A DNA stretch of 17,042 nucleotides from Caryophanales bacterium UBA6331 (GTDB lineage Bacteria; Bacillota_I; Bacilli_A; RF39; UBA660): NCBI GenBank assembly GCA_002438065.1, contig DJSP01000072.1, positions 1 through 17,042 on the forward strand, given 5' to 3'. Below, in pieces: positions 1 to 7,421 of this stretch. A program made the position numbers and the translations under genes. Numbering within the stretch: position 1 is the stretch's first letter; each line of letters begins with the position of its first letter. The notes below the pieces were generated by a model. The model was not told the DNA's origin and ran no database searches. It was given only the letters and a program-made list of their open reading frames with translations.

Positions 1-48
1 TAAATAAATTAAATATTATAATATATTAATTTTTTATTCGCATTAACC

Positions 49-83
49 ACCTCTTTCTATTAATAGAGTAGAGGTAATCACCT
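49..83. repeat. Nested small inverted repeats at left edge
   Basis: ACCTCT (49-54) can pair with AGAGGT (70-75), enclosing the palindrome CTATTAATAG (57-66). AGGT (72-75) can instead pair with ACCT (80-83) across a four-base loop, so the two pairings exclude each other. Read on the minus strand, the 54-49 arm is part of a Shine-Dalgarno-like AGAGGTGG followed by an ATG, but that reading frame stops after five codons. The rest of 1-174 shows no gene that I can support. Confidence 0.3.
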
Positions 84-174
84 AAATAATTAAATGTTCC
101 TTAAGTAATAGAACACCAAATAACCAAATCATAAGCAAGTAAAATGTTGCAAAAATTCATATAAATTTTATTAT

Positions 175-200
175 AAAAAACAAGGCTTAATCCTTGTTTT
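175..200 (-). terminator. Rho-independent terminator of the SNF2 gene
   Basis: AAAACAAGG (177-185) and CCTTGTTTT (192-200) form a perfect 9-bp stem with a 6-nt loop. On the minus strand the stem is followed by a run of T (the A run ending at 180). The hairpin includes the stop codon and the last codons of the helicase gene, so the coding end doubles as the terminator. Confidence 0.65.
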
Positions 201-3200
201 CGTTTGATAATAATTCTCTAATATCTTTTTCTGATAAGCTAGATAAAATATCTTTATCTCTAATTTCACCATCGATTAATTTTTCACTTAATTTAAGTTT
301 CTTTTTTTGTAATTCTAAAATCTTTTCTTCAATTGTTCCATTAGCAATAATATGAATAACCTCAACAGTCTTAGTTTGACCAATTCTATGAGCTCTATCA
401 GTAGCTTGATTTTCAGCTTGCGGATTCCACCATAAATCTAAATGAATAACAGTTGATGCGCTAGCAAGATTAAGTCCGGTTCCACCAGCCTTAAGCATTA
501 TTAAGAATACAGCTGAATCTTTTCTTTCATTAAATTCATTAACCCTGCGCATTCTTTCTTTGCTTGCAACTTCACCAGAAATTGTATAATAAGGAATATC
601 TTCTTTTTCTAAATGTCCAATAACATCATTCATTGCCTCCTTAAAAGATGTAAACATTAAAATCTTATTCCCATTTGCAATATTTTCCTTAATTGCATAA
701 ATTAAACTATCAATCTTATTAGATCCGCCAGTATATTTTGGATAAACAATTTTAGGATCAATACAAATTTGTCTTAATTTAGTAAGAAGTGGTAAAATCA
801 AGAATGCGGCCTTTTTCTCTCCACCTTGTTTTAATATATCATCAATTTCTTTTTTAACCTTTTCAAGTTCAGCAACATATATTTTCTTTTGTTCATCAGT
901 AAGTTCAACAAAAATATTATTTTCCATTTTTTCTGGTAAATCTTTAGTAACATCCATTTTCTTTCTTCTTAAAATAAATGGTCTAATTTGTTTATTTAAA
1001 TTATCTAAAAGCATATTCGCATTATCATCAAAATCAGTAATACGATATTTTGCTCTAAATTTTTCCGCAGTTGATAAATATCCTGGCATAATATAGTCAA
1101 AAATACTCCATAATTCTAAAGGACTATTTTCAAGTGGAGTACCAGTAAGTGCAAACTTAGTGCCAGCCTTAATTCCTTTAACAACTTTTGTAATACCGGC
1201 TACATAATTTTTAATGCTTTGTGCTTCATCAATAAACATTGTATGGAAACTCTTATCCTTATATAAATCTTCATCTTCTCTTAATTGACCATAAGATGTA
1301 ATAAACACATTTTTATTTTTTTCAATTAATTTCTTTCTTAAGTTCTTAGTCCCTGAAACAATTGAAACTGGAATATTTTCTCCATACATTTCAAATTCAT
1401 GTTTCCAATTATAAACTAAACTAGTAGGTACAACAATTAAAAATTTAGCATCTTTATCTTCTAATAAAATTTGTTTAATATAATAAATAGTTTGAATTGT
1501 TTTACCAAGTCCCATTTCATCGGCAAGAATTCCTCCAAAACCAGTCTTATGAATATTGTAAAGCCATTTAACACCAGTAACTTGATAATCCCTTAAAACC
1601 TTTAATTCATCTTCACTAATTGATAACTTTGCATCTTTAAACTCATAGAAATTCTTAATAAAATCATCAAATAAATTATTCGTATTAACATTTTTAAACT
1701 TATTTTGTCTTAAACTATCTAAATATATTGCTCTATATTTTTGAATAGTACCTCTACCATTAATAATCTCTTCATCAGTAAAATTCATTTCTTCAGTTAA
1801 ATCTTCAAGTTCTTTTAAGTTGTCATCTTCTAAATTAAGAATATCACCATTTTTAAGTCTAAAATATTTTTTCTTAGCCTTCATATTTTTAAATATATTA
1901 ACAAGTTCATCACTATTAATATTATCTAAACTGAAATCATACTTAAATATATTATCAGATCCAATACCAAAAGAGGAAGATACATTAGTTTTCTTTCTAA
2001 TTTTAATGTTATTAAACTTTTCAGTTGTAAAGATTTTATAATCATTAGCAAGTTCTTTTAAACCATTTTCTATAAATTCAACTTCCAAATCAATGTCATT
2101 TAAAACAATTTTATTATCATTAATATTAAATCCATAACTAGTTAATTTAGCGATAACCTCATTTTCTTTTTCAATATCTCTTATAATAGAATTATTTTCA
2201 TCAAAGTAATTAATTTTATCGTTTTTATAGTCAAAAATAACTTTAGCCTTAATAGCATCCCTTGCAATATCGAAATATAATTCAGTTTCACTTAAACTAT
2301 TAATTTTAATTTCTTCGCTAGCACTCTCATCAACAATTACATTATTCTTTATTATTTTTAATAATCCATTTGAGAATACATTAAGTTCATTCTTGCTAAC
2401 TTTAATTTCTTTCAATTGATTATCATAAATATCTTCCAATACGCTTTTTTCTTGTTTATTTAAATGATAAACATTACCATTACAATATGCATACTCAAAA
2501 TCACTAGTTATTGGATAAATATTATCATAATCAAACTTTATTAAATAATTATCTTTTTCCTTACTTATCAACGTATTAAGAGGACTTCCTTCTAAAACAC
2601 TTTCAATTGCATGATTATTTACTTTAAATTTTATATGGTTAGTATCTAAAAATTCTAAAAATCTTTCTAAAGCTCTATTATATCCAATATTATTACTATT
2701 TAATATAAATATTTTAATTTCTTTAATTAACCTATCATTTTGTTTAGAAAAAAAATGTAATTTTGGATTATAAGTAAATTCTTTTCCAAATTTATATTCT
2801 CCTTCTTGTCTGTCATAAACATGATAGAAATTATTAGAATGATTAAGGAGACTATACATTCTTTTTGTTCCAATTGAGATCTTAAGCTCTGTATCAAAAT
2901 GAATTTCACTACTAGAATCATATCTATTTAATACAAAATTAGTATCTACAAATACTTCCTTTTTTATAACGTTTTTGTCTGTATTATCGTCACTTTTATA
3001 TCTATTTATAAAATCTTTGTATAATATACTATCATCATAAATATCATTAAATAAATTGTTTGCATAATTGGTATAAACTGCTGCTATATGATAACATGAT
3101 TTATTATATTTGAATAATTTACAATTACAAGTACAACTGTAGATAGAATTATTCATAATACTAATAATAATTTTATATTTATTCCATCCCATATTAAAAT

Positions 3201-3381
3201 CATTTACTAAAAAATGATAATTAATTAATTCTTGCTTATTTACGATTTGTTTTGTTATTCCGTCTTCATCAATATAAAATCTTGGAATATTGTATCCTTT
3301 TATTAAATCATTTTCTGTCGCGTATTTTTTTACTTCGTCTAAATGTAATTTGAAACTATTAATTTGTTTTCTAAGATTCAT
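187..3381 (-). CDS. SWIM-domain SNF2 family DNA helicase-like ATPase
   Basis: This is a 1064-residue double-stranded DNA translocase of the bacterial SNF2 (RapA-like) group. An N-terminal SWIM zinc finger has the CxC...CxH pattern (Cys83/85/87, Cys96, His98). A poorly conserved middle part fits the bacterial SNF2-associated region. The ATPase core follows: Walker A GLGKT near 624-628, DEAQ box at 718-721, TGTPLENS (motif III), a GGTGLNL motif V, and the arginine-finger motif QATDRAHRIGQ near 992-1002. The length is normal and all helicase motifs look intact. AAGGAG lies 7 nt before the ATG and supports the start. Family members remodel protein-DNA complexes by ATP-driven translocation; the specific target cannot be read from sequence. 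It is transcribed alone, divergently from the reductase-like gene. Confidence 0.95.
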   Translation of the reverse strand: MNLRKQINSFKLHLDEVKKYATENDLIKGYNIPRFYIDEDGITKQIVNKQELINYHFLVNDFNMGWNKYKIIISIMNNSIYSCTCNCKLFKYNKSCYHIAAVYTNYANNLFNDIYDDSILYKDFINRYKSDDNTDKNVIKKEVFVDTNFVLNRYDSSSEIHFDTELKISIGTKRMYSLLNHSNNFYHVYDRQEGEYKFGKEFTYNPKLHFFSKQNDRLIKEIKIFILNSNNIGYNRALERFLEFLDTNHIKFKVNNHAIESVLEGSPLNTLISKEKDNYLIKFDYDNIYPITSDFEYAYCNGNVYHLNKQEKSVLEDIYDNQLKEIKVSKNELNVFSNGLLKIIKNNVIVDESASEEIKINSLSETELYFDIARDAIKAKVIFDYKNDKINYFDENNSIIRDIEKENEVIAKLTSYGFNINDNKIVLNDIDLEVEFIENGLKELANDYKIFTTEKFNNIKIRKKTNVSSSFGIGSDNIFKYDFSLDNINSDELVNIFKNMKAKKKYFRLKNGDILNLEDDNLKELEDLTEEMNFTDEEIINGRGTIQKYRAIYLDSLRQNKFKNVNTNNLFDDFIKNFYEFKDAKLSISEDELKVLRDYQVTGVKWLYNIHKTGFGGILADEMGLGKTIQTIYYIKQILLEDKDAKFLIVVPTSLVYNWKHEFEMYGENIPVSIVSGTKNLRKKLIEKNKNVFITSYGQLREDEDLYKDKSFHTMFIDEAQSIKNYVAGITKVVKGIKAGTKFALTGTPLENSPLELWSIFDYIMPGYLSTAEKFRAKYRITDFDDNANMLLDNLNKQIRPFILRRKKMDVTKDLPEKMENNIFVELTDEQKKIYVAELEKVKKEIDDILKQGGEKKAAFLILPLLTKLRQICIDPKIVYPKYTGGSNKIDSLIYAIKENIANGNKILMFTSFKEAMNDVIGHLEKEDIPYYTISGEVASKERMRRVNEFNERKDSAVFLIMLKAGGTGLNLASASTVIHLDLWWNPQAENQATDRAHRIGQTKTVEVIHIIANGTIEEKILELQKKKLKLSEKLIDGEIRDKDILSSLSEKDIRELLSNENKD

Positions 3382-3407
3382 TTGTTTACTCCTTCACTAA
3401 TTAAATT

Positions 3408-3436
3408 ATTATACAATATATTCTAAAAAATATCTA
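3408..3436 (-). promoter_or_regulatory. Promoter of the SNF2 gene
   Basis: On the minus strand, TAGATA (3436-3431, 4 of 6 to the -35 consensus) and TATAAT (3413-3408) are separated by 17 nt. The predicted transcript starts just upstream of the AAGGAG ribosome site at 3394-3389. Confidence 0.55.
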
Positions 3437-3453
3437 TTAAATTCAAAGGAAAA

Positions 3454-3462
3454 TGCTATAAT
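3454..3462 (+). promoter_or_regulatory. Extended -10 promoter of the reductase-like gene
   Basis: TGC-TATAAT (3454-3462) is a perfect extended -10 element. No good -35 box is present, as is usual for extended -10 promoters. An AAGGA ribosome site follows at 3471-3475, 11 nt before the ATG. Confidence 0.6.
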
Positions 3463-3486
3463 ATAGGTGAAAGGACTGATTAACTA

Positions 3487-4374
3487 ATGTATGATTTAAT
3501 TATTATAGGTTTAGGACCTGCTGGAATAAATGCCTGTATTTATGCTAAAAGAAGTAATTTAAATATTCTTGTGTTTGAAAAGAATATGCCAGGAGGAACT
3601 CTTCATACTATTAAACATGTTGATAACTATCTAGGATATAACAATGTTGATGGTACTGAACTTGCTATGTTATTTTATAAACAATTTAAAGAATTAAAAG
3701 TTCCTATGAAGAATGAAGAAGTAATTAAAGTAGAATTAAATGGTAAAGAAAAAATAGTAAAAACAAATAATGGAACGTATAAAGCTAAAGCTGTAATTAT
3801 TGCAACTGGTAGAGGGAGACAAAAATTAGGTCTAGATAATGAAAACATTAATGGCGTATCAACTTGTGCTGTTTGTGATGGTGCCTTATATAAAGATAAA
3901 ACTGTTGCTATTTATGGAAACAATTCTTTAATGCTAGAAGATATTTTATATTTATCAAACATTGTTAAAAAGCTTTATGTAATAACTTCTAAAGATAAAT
4001 TGTTAGGTAATAGTGAATTATTAGAAAAAGCAAATAAATTAAAAAATATAGAATTATTATTTAACCAAAATATAACTAAAATAAATGGAAAAGATAAAAT
4101 AGAATCTATTGAATTAAACAACAAAACATTAATAATAGATGGATTATTTATTAATAACGAATATGGTCCAATTACTTCATTTGTTAAAGATTTAGGAATA
4201 ACTAATGAAAAAGGTTATATAATTGCCGATGATAATGGTAAAACTAAAATAGATGGTATATATGTCTGTGGTGATAGTAAGGAAAAAACTTTATATCAAA
4301 TAATTACAGCTGCTTCTGAAGGTGCACTTGCCGCAACTGATGCATATAAATATATAAAAAAACTTGATGAATAA
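3487..4374 (+). CDS. Thioredoxin reductase-like flavoprotein lacking NADPH motifs
   Basis: This 295-residue protein has the fold of low-molecular-weight flavin thioredoxin reductases (usually about 310). The FAD-binding GLGPAG is at residues 8-13. The redox-active CAVCDG centre has Cys127 and Cys130. The C-terminal FAD motif is YVCGDS, followed by a TAASEGALAA helix like that of TrxB. The NADPH domain is abnormal. Where TrxB has GGGxSA the sequence reads YGNNSLMLED (143-152), and the HRR motif that grips the NADPH 2'-phosphate is absent (YVITSKDKLL). Loss of both motifs with retained CxxC is the hallmark known for ferredoxin-dependent (FFTR) and 'deeply rooted' clostridial flavin thioredoxin reductases. 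I therefore infer an electron donor other than NADPH. No thioredoxin gene lies adjacent. Assignment to the TrxB-like superfamily is firm; the donor is inference. Confidence 0.85.
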   Translation: MYDLIIIGLGPAGINACIYAKRSNLNILVFEKNMPGGTLHTIKHVDNYLGYNNVDGTELAMLFYKQFKELKVPMKNEEVIKVELNGKEKIVKTNNGTYKAKAVIIATGRGRQKLGLDNENINGVSTCAVCDGALYKDKTVAIYGNNSLMLEDILYLSNIVKKLYVITSKDKLLGNSELLEKANKLKNIELLFNQNITKINGKDKIESIELNNKTLIIDGLFINNEYGPITSFVKDLGITNEKGYIIADDNGKTKIDGIYVCGDSKEKTLYQIITAASEGALAATDAYKYIKKLDE

Positions 4375-4394
4375 TAAAAATTCAACAAGTTTTT
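4358..4394. terminator. Bidirectional terminator between convergent genes
   Basis: AAAAACTTG (4358-4366) and CAAGTTTTT (4386-4394) form a perfect 9-bp stem with a 19-nt loop. A/T runs on both outer sides let it serve the reductase-like gene (+) and the minus-strand operon. The left arm lies inside the last codons of the reductase-like gene. Confidence 0.5.
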
Positions 4395-4451
4395 ATTTTA
4401 AAAGGTATTGTAAAAATATAAGTCACAAAATTATATTTACAAACCAAAGTC

Positions 4452-4937
4452 TTACAAACCTAAATTATTCCAATATTTTTGTAATGCTTTATTTATTTTT
4501 TTTATAGATTTGGTAGGTAATTGTTCATATCCCATACCAGTTTTATAAATATCTTCGCAAGTTTCATTATAATTGTTCCATTCTTGACTATAATTACTAT
4601 AATATATTTCATAGCATTTGTTTATTGTTCCACCTACTTTATTTGTTCCTATAACTTTTATGTAGTATGTATCTACTGTGTCAATATATTTTCTTTCACT
4701 ATCACTATATTCATATTTTACAACAACATCTAAAAGTCTTGCTTCTTTAGGGTTGAAAAAGCCATCTTCATTAACCATTGATGTAACTCTATCATAAACT
4801 TGTTCTTCAACATAATTTAAATTGTTAACCTTAAAAGCCAGACAAAAAATTATTATACAAATAGCAATAGCCACGGCAACCATCGATAATACTTTCTTAT
4901 TTTTCATATATTTATTCTTCATATATAATTTTAACAC
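4452..4937 (-). CDS. Small membrane-anchored protein, family not recognised
   Basis: This is a 161-residue protein with a lysine-rich N-terminus and one hydrophobic segment (about residues 17-35), then a hydrophilic domain that should face outside. The domain has two cysteines, in NKCYEIYY and ETCEDIY, which could form a disulfide. I recognise no family. The GTG start at 4937-4935 is chosen because AAAGG lies just ahead and it begins only 3 nt after the upstream gene's stop, suggesting translational coupling. An ATG five codons later (4922) is an alternative. It is the last gene of the four-gene operon. Confidence 0.7.
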   Translation of the reverse strand: MLKLYMKNKYMKNKKVLSMVAVAIAICIIIFCLAFKVNNLNYVEEQVYDRVTSMVNEDGFFNPKEARLLDVVVKYEYSDSERKYIDTVDTYYIKVIGTNKVGGTINKCYEIYYSNYSQEWNNYNETCEDIYKTGMGYEQLPTKSIKKINKALQKYWNNLGL

Positions 4938-4940
4938 CTA

Positions 4941-5831
4941 TTACCTTTTCATTACAAAGTTCCAACCCTTTATTTGGAATTGATTTTCATTTAATATAGT
5001 TATTTTATAATAAGTTGTATATTCACCATCACTTTGAAAAGGCCTAATATAAATTTTATCATCTATTACTTTAGCATCATATGTATTATAATCACTACAA
5101 TATGATATATTACTAACAAAAATACTACATTCAGTCTTATAAATAGTGAAACTATCACTATAATCATTATATTGAGCTTTAACTGAATTTACGTGATATT
5201 TATCGCTATAATCATACTCCCAATCATACATAAGTAAAAATCTTCTATCTTTTAACAATTCTTTACTATCTTTATAATCTATTTTTTCCAAATTAAATTT
5301 TGCTGTATAAAGTAATCCATCATCTAAAGCCTTTTTACCTAAATTATAATAATATTCATTTAATATATCTTGGCTATCTTTCAGTAAGTTTTCCCGTGCA
5401 AGTATAATTTTTGTATCATCATAACTTTGATAACTAATTAAAGCAATATCCTTACTTCCTTTAACTGCTGCAATATAAATATTAAAATTTTCAGTTGATA
5501 AATGAAACTTTTCTTTAAGATATTCTAAATCTTCATAAGAAGCATTTGTTACATCAATAGTTGTGTAAGTTATTCCTTGTTCTTTTAAGTCCGTGTCTAA
5601 TAAATTTTTAAACTCGTCGCTTTCAAAATTTCCTTTTCTTTCAAAAAATATAACTTCAGTTTTGTTTGAACTTAATATTTTATCAAGTTGTCCTTTGATA
5701 CTATTATTATTTTGATTTAAAATTATTAATCCAATTATTCCTACAACAATTATTAATACTATTAATCCAATTATAAGTGGCAACTTATTTTTCTTTTCAT
5801 TTTCTTTTGCTTTTATAACTTCTTTTTTCAT
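4941..5831 (-). CDS. Membrane-anchored thioredoxin-like/TPR-like protein without CxxC
   Basis: This 296-residue protein has a charged N-terminus, one transmembrane helix (about 18-40) and a large presumably extracytoplasmic part. Residues about 56-105 (EVIFFERKG, then an ITYTTIDVTNA strand and a helix) resemble a thioredoxin fold, but the CxxC position holds no cysteine, so it should not be redox-active. Next comes a TPR-like helical hairpin (YYNLGKKALDDGLLYTAKF, then KIDYKDSKELL). The C-terminal portion is beta-rich with two cysteines. AAGGAG 5 nt before the ATG fixes the start. It lies 15 nt after the lipoprotein gene and 3 nt before the next gene, so it is cotranscribed. The thioredoxin-like and TPR-like readings are by pattern only; the function is unknown, perhaps envelope-associated. 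Confidence 0.7.
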   Translation of the reverse strand: MKKEVIKAKENEKKNKLPLIIGLIVLIIVVGIIGLIILNQNNNSIKGQLDKILSSNKTEVIFFERKGNFESDEFKNLLDTDLKEQGITYTTIDVTNASYEDLEYLKEKFHLSTENFNIYIAAVKGSKDIALISYQSYDDTKIILARENLLKDSQDILNEYYYNLGKKALDDGLLYTAKFNLEKIDYKDSKELLKDRRFLLMYDWEYDYSDKYHVNSVKAQYNDYSDSFTIYKTECSIFVSNISYCSDYNTYDAKVIDDKIYIRPFQSDGEYTTYYKITILNENQFQIKGWNFVMKR

Positions 5832-5846
5832 ACAAACTCCTTTTCA

Positions 5847-6380
5847 TTACTCTATAACTTTACAATTATTCTCGGTTATAAAATTAGTTATTTTTTCGTT
5901 ATCAATTTTACTATTAGAATACAATTCATCTTTTAATAAATAAAAAATATTTTCGACACTTTCAGTTATATCGTATTTATCTTCTACTTGTTCAATATAA
6001 GTTAGAAAATTACTATCAATTTTATTTAATTCTATTTCGGTGCTTTCATAGAGTGTATTATTTTCAATTTTCCAAGTAATATTTAATGCAGTATTTTTTT
6101 GTAATTTTGATACTAATTCTTTATACGCTTTTATTTCATCATTATAACCAATAGAACTTTCATCGGGAAGATTATTCACTTGATAATTTGATTTAATTTT
6201 AGTGTATTCTTTACTATTGTCATTGTAGATAAATTCCATACTTTCTAAAGTATCGTCGTCTTGATATTCGCATTTATAGGTTATTACTTTTTCTTCAACA
6301 TTTTTCTTTTCATTATCACAACCACATAAACTTAAAGCCATAACCCAACATAACAATAATAAACTAACTTTCTTGTTCAT
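5847..6380 (-). CDS. Predicted lipoprotein, possibly DUF1307/YehR-like
   Basis: This 177-residue protein has a lipoprotein signal peptide: positive MNKK, hydrophobic core, then lipobox LCGC with Cys21 as the predicted lipidated residue, followed by a charged DNEKKN linker. The mature part (KCEYQDD..., then long alternating polar strands and a C-terminal helix) recalls small DUF1307 (YehR-type) lipoproteins, but the match is weak. It should be anchored to the outer face of the membrane. A GAAGGT ribosome site precedes the ATG. It is the second gene of the operon, 17 nt after the zinc-ribbon gene. Confidence 0.75.
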   Translation of the reverse strand: MNKKVSLLLLCWVMALSLCGCDNEKKNVEEKVITYKCEYQDDDTLESMEFIYNDNSKEYTKIKSNYQVNNLPDESSIGYNDEIKAYKELVSKLQKNTALNITWKIENNTLYESTEIELNKIDSNFLTYIEQVEDKYDITESVENIFYLLKDELYSNSKIDNEKITNFITENNCKVIE

Positions 6381-6397
6381 ATTTTACCTTCTTTTAG

Positions 6398-6793
6398 TTA
6401 TTGAAACAATGAACCCCAAGTTCCACCATTTTCACGATTAGAAAAATCTTTATCTGTTTTTCTAAACTGAACTTTTCCTAAAGCATTAGATCCTACAATA
6501 AATAAATCGCCAGGGTTTGCTTGAATAGTTGGTTTTCCAAAGAAACCATTTACTTTTGCCATAATAGTTAAAGGACTATCAGTCTTAATAACCGCTGTTT
6601 CTTCCATTTGACCTGACCAAAGTAATTCTTCATTTTCATCATATAAAAAACATTTATATCTAACCACAAGATTTTTTGGTTTTTCAAAAAAAACTTTTAT
6701 TACATTTTCTTCTAATGGATTTCCACAATTAGGACAAACCTTTGCTTTCTCACTTATTTCTTTTCCACATTCACTACATTTAATTAAAGCCAT
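6398..6793 (-). CDS. Zinc-ribbon protein with unknown C-terminal domain
   Basis: This is a 131-residue cytoplasmic protein. Residues 6-23 form a zinc ribbon with two CxxC pairs (Cys6/Cys9 and Cys20/Cys23, the second as CPNCG). The remaining roughly 100 residues are beta-rich (VRYKCFLYDENEELLWSGQ..., ending GGTWGSLFQ) and I do not recognise them. GAGGT precedes the ATG. It is the first intact gene of the operon and lies directly downstream of a broken copy of its own 5' end. Zinc ribbons of this type often head proteins of unknown function in Bacillota. Confidence 0.8.
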   Translation of the reverse strand: MALIKCSECGKEISEKAKVCPNCGNPLEENVIKVFFEKPKNLVVRYKCFLYDENEELLWSGQMEETAVIKTDSPLTIMAKVNGFFGKPTIQANPGDLFIVGSNALGKVQFRKTDKDFSNRENGGTWGSLFQ

Positions 6794-6825
6794 ATTTATA
6801 ACCTCACTTTCTTTAACTTTATTTT

Positions 6826-6974
6826 TTATTTCTTTTCAAAAATAAATATCGGCTCATTTAATTTAACTTCTATGTTATTTTCGTTACAAAATTTTCTTAC
6901 AGGACTTCTGTACTTTAAATAACTTTTTTGGTAATCATTTCTTTTCCCCACTCTTTACATTTAACCATTGCCAT
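6826..6974 (-). pseudogene. Decayed duplicate of the zinc-ribbon gene
   Basis: A good AAGGAG (6988-6983) precedes an ATG at 6974 that opens MAMVKCKEWGKEMITKK and stops after 19 codons (stop at 6917-6915). The first dozen codons match the neighbouring zinc-ribbon gene (MALIKCSECGKEI) in protein and DNA, except that the second zinc cysteine is Trp (TGT to TGG). Another frame then stays open to 6826 (41 codons from a GTG at 6951, ending PIFIFEKK). This suggests an indel plus loss of most of the gene. A real tiny gene in the second frame is possible but unsupported. Confidence 0.55.
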
Positions 6975-6996
6975 AAAGACTACTCCTTTCAATACT

Positions 6997-7005
6997 ATTA
7001 TATCA
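6997..7005 (-). promoter_or_regulatory. Extended -10 promoter of the minus-strand operon
   Basis: On the minus strand, TGA-TATAAT (7005-6997) is a perfect extended -10 box. I see no convincing -35. It would drive the broken zinc-ribbon copy and the four intact genes beyond it. Confidence 0.5.
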
Positions 7006-7011
7006 TAACCC

Positions 7012-7057
7012 CACCCATTCGGTGTAGTTTAATTGTAAAAAACTATAAGATAATTAT
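7012..7057. promoter_or_regulatory. Candidate operator between divergent promoters
   Basis: CACC (7012-7015) and GGTG (7021-7024) form a small inverted repeat with a 5-nt spacer. The palindrome ATAATTAT (7050-7057) overlaps the -10 box of the regulator gene. Both lie between the divergent promoters, where an XRE repressor would be expected to bind. The repeats are short and could be chance. Confidence 0.25.
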
Positions 7058-7060
7058 AAT
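7033..7060 (+). promoter_or_regulatory. Promoter of the XRE regulator
   Basis: TTGTAA (7033-7038) and TATAAT (7055-7060) have 16-nt spacing. The predicted transcript begins only a few bases before the ATG at 7074, next to GGTGGT (7063-7068). The leader is therefore extremely short, or the message is close to leaderless. Confidence 0.5.
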
Positions 7061-7073
7061 ATGGTGGTAAAAA

Positions 7074-7325
7074 ATGAAAGTATCTAAAGATGATAATAAC
7101 TACATTTACTATTGGGTAGGAAAAAATATAAAAAAGCAAAGAAAAATTAAAGGATGGACTCAAAAACAACTTGCTGAAAAATGTTGTTTTAGTGAAAATT
7201 TTATCGGCGATTTAGAAAATGATACTTTTAAGACTTGTTCATTAAATACTGTCTACCATATTTCAAAAGTATTGGGTATTCCAATTAAAGTATTGTTTGA
7301 TGAATTAGAAGAAGATAAAAAATAG
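7074..7325 (+). CDS. XRE-family helix-turn-helix transcriptional regulator
   Basis: This 83-residue protein consists almost entirely of one lambda-repressor-like DNA-binding domain. It has helix 1 (VGKNIKKQRKIKG), the helix-turn-helix WTQKQLAEKCCFSENFIGDLE, and closing helices (SLNTVYHISKVLGIPIKVLF). There is no effector or peptidase domain, so it resembles small SinR-like autonomous repressors. It is divergent from the minus-strand operon and has inverted repeats in the shared upstream region. I infer that it regulates itself and possibly that operon. The family is clear; the target is inferred. Confidence 0.9.
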   Translation: MKVSKDDNNYIYYWVGKNIKKQRKIKGWTQKQLAEKCCFSENFIGDLENDTFKTCSLNTVYHISKVLGIPIKVLFDELEEDKK

Positions 7326-7342
7326 ATTAAAATTCTAAAAAA

Positions 7343-7368
7343 CGTATGTGAGAACATATATTTTTTTT
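7343..7368 (+). terminator. Terminator of the XRE regulator gene
   Basis: TATGT (7345-7349) and ACATA (7354-7358) form a short stem around a GAGA tetraloop, with a flanking G-T wobble, followed by eight T residues (7361-7368). Confidence 0.6.
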
Positions 7369-7369
7369 G

Positions 7370-7398
7370 CACAAATTTATGATTTGATACATAAACTA
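7370..7398 (+). promoter_or_regulatory. Sigma-K-like promoter of the collagen-like gene
   Basis: CACA (7370-7373) fits the mACm -35 of sigma-K promoters. CATAAACTA (7390-7398) is an exact fit to the CATAnnnTA -10, with 16 nt between the two. No equally good sigma-A promoter is visible in this gap. The predicted start of transcription falls just ahead of the AAGGA ribosome site at 7406-7410. Confidence 0.45.
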
Positions 7399-7421
7399 TA
7401 TAGGAAAGGATGTATTTATTC

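Noticed and set aside
35..56. T-box-like AGAGGTGG...GCG sequence on the minus strand
   Set aside because: It resembles the T-box core, but there is no downstream CCTCT-type pairing arm or terminator, no recognisable stem I, and only about 120 nt between the preceding terminator and the motif.
4437..4458. Direct repeat ACAAACC around the stop of the 161-residue gene
   Set aside because: It is only seven bases repeated twice in low-complexity sequence, with no structural context.
7397..7402. TATATA as a sigma-A -10 box for the collagen-like gene
   Set aside because: There is no acceptable -35 at 16-18 nt; the sigma-K-like arrangement is a closer match.
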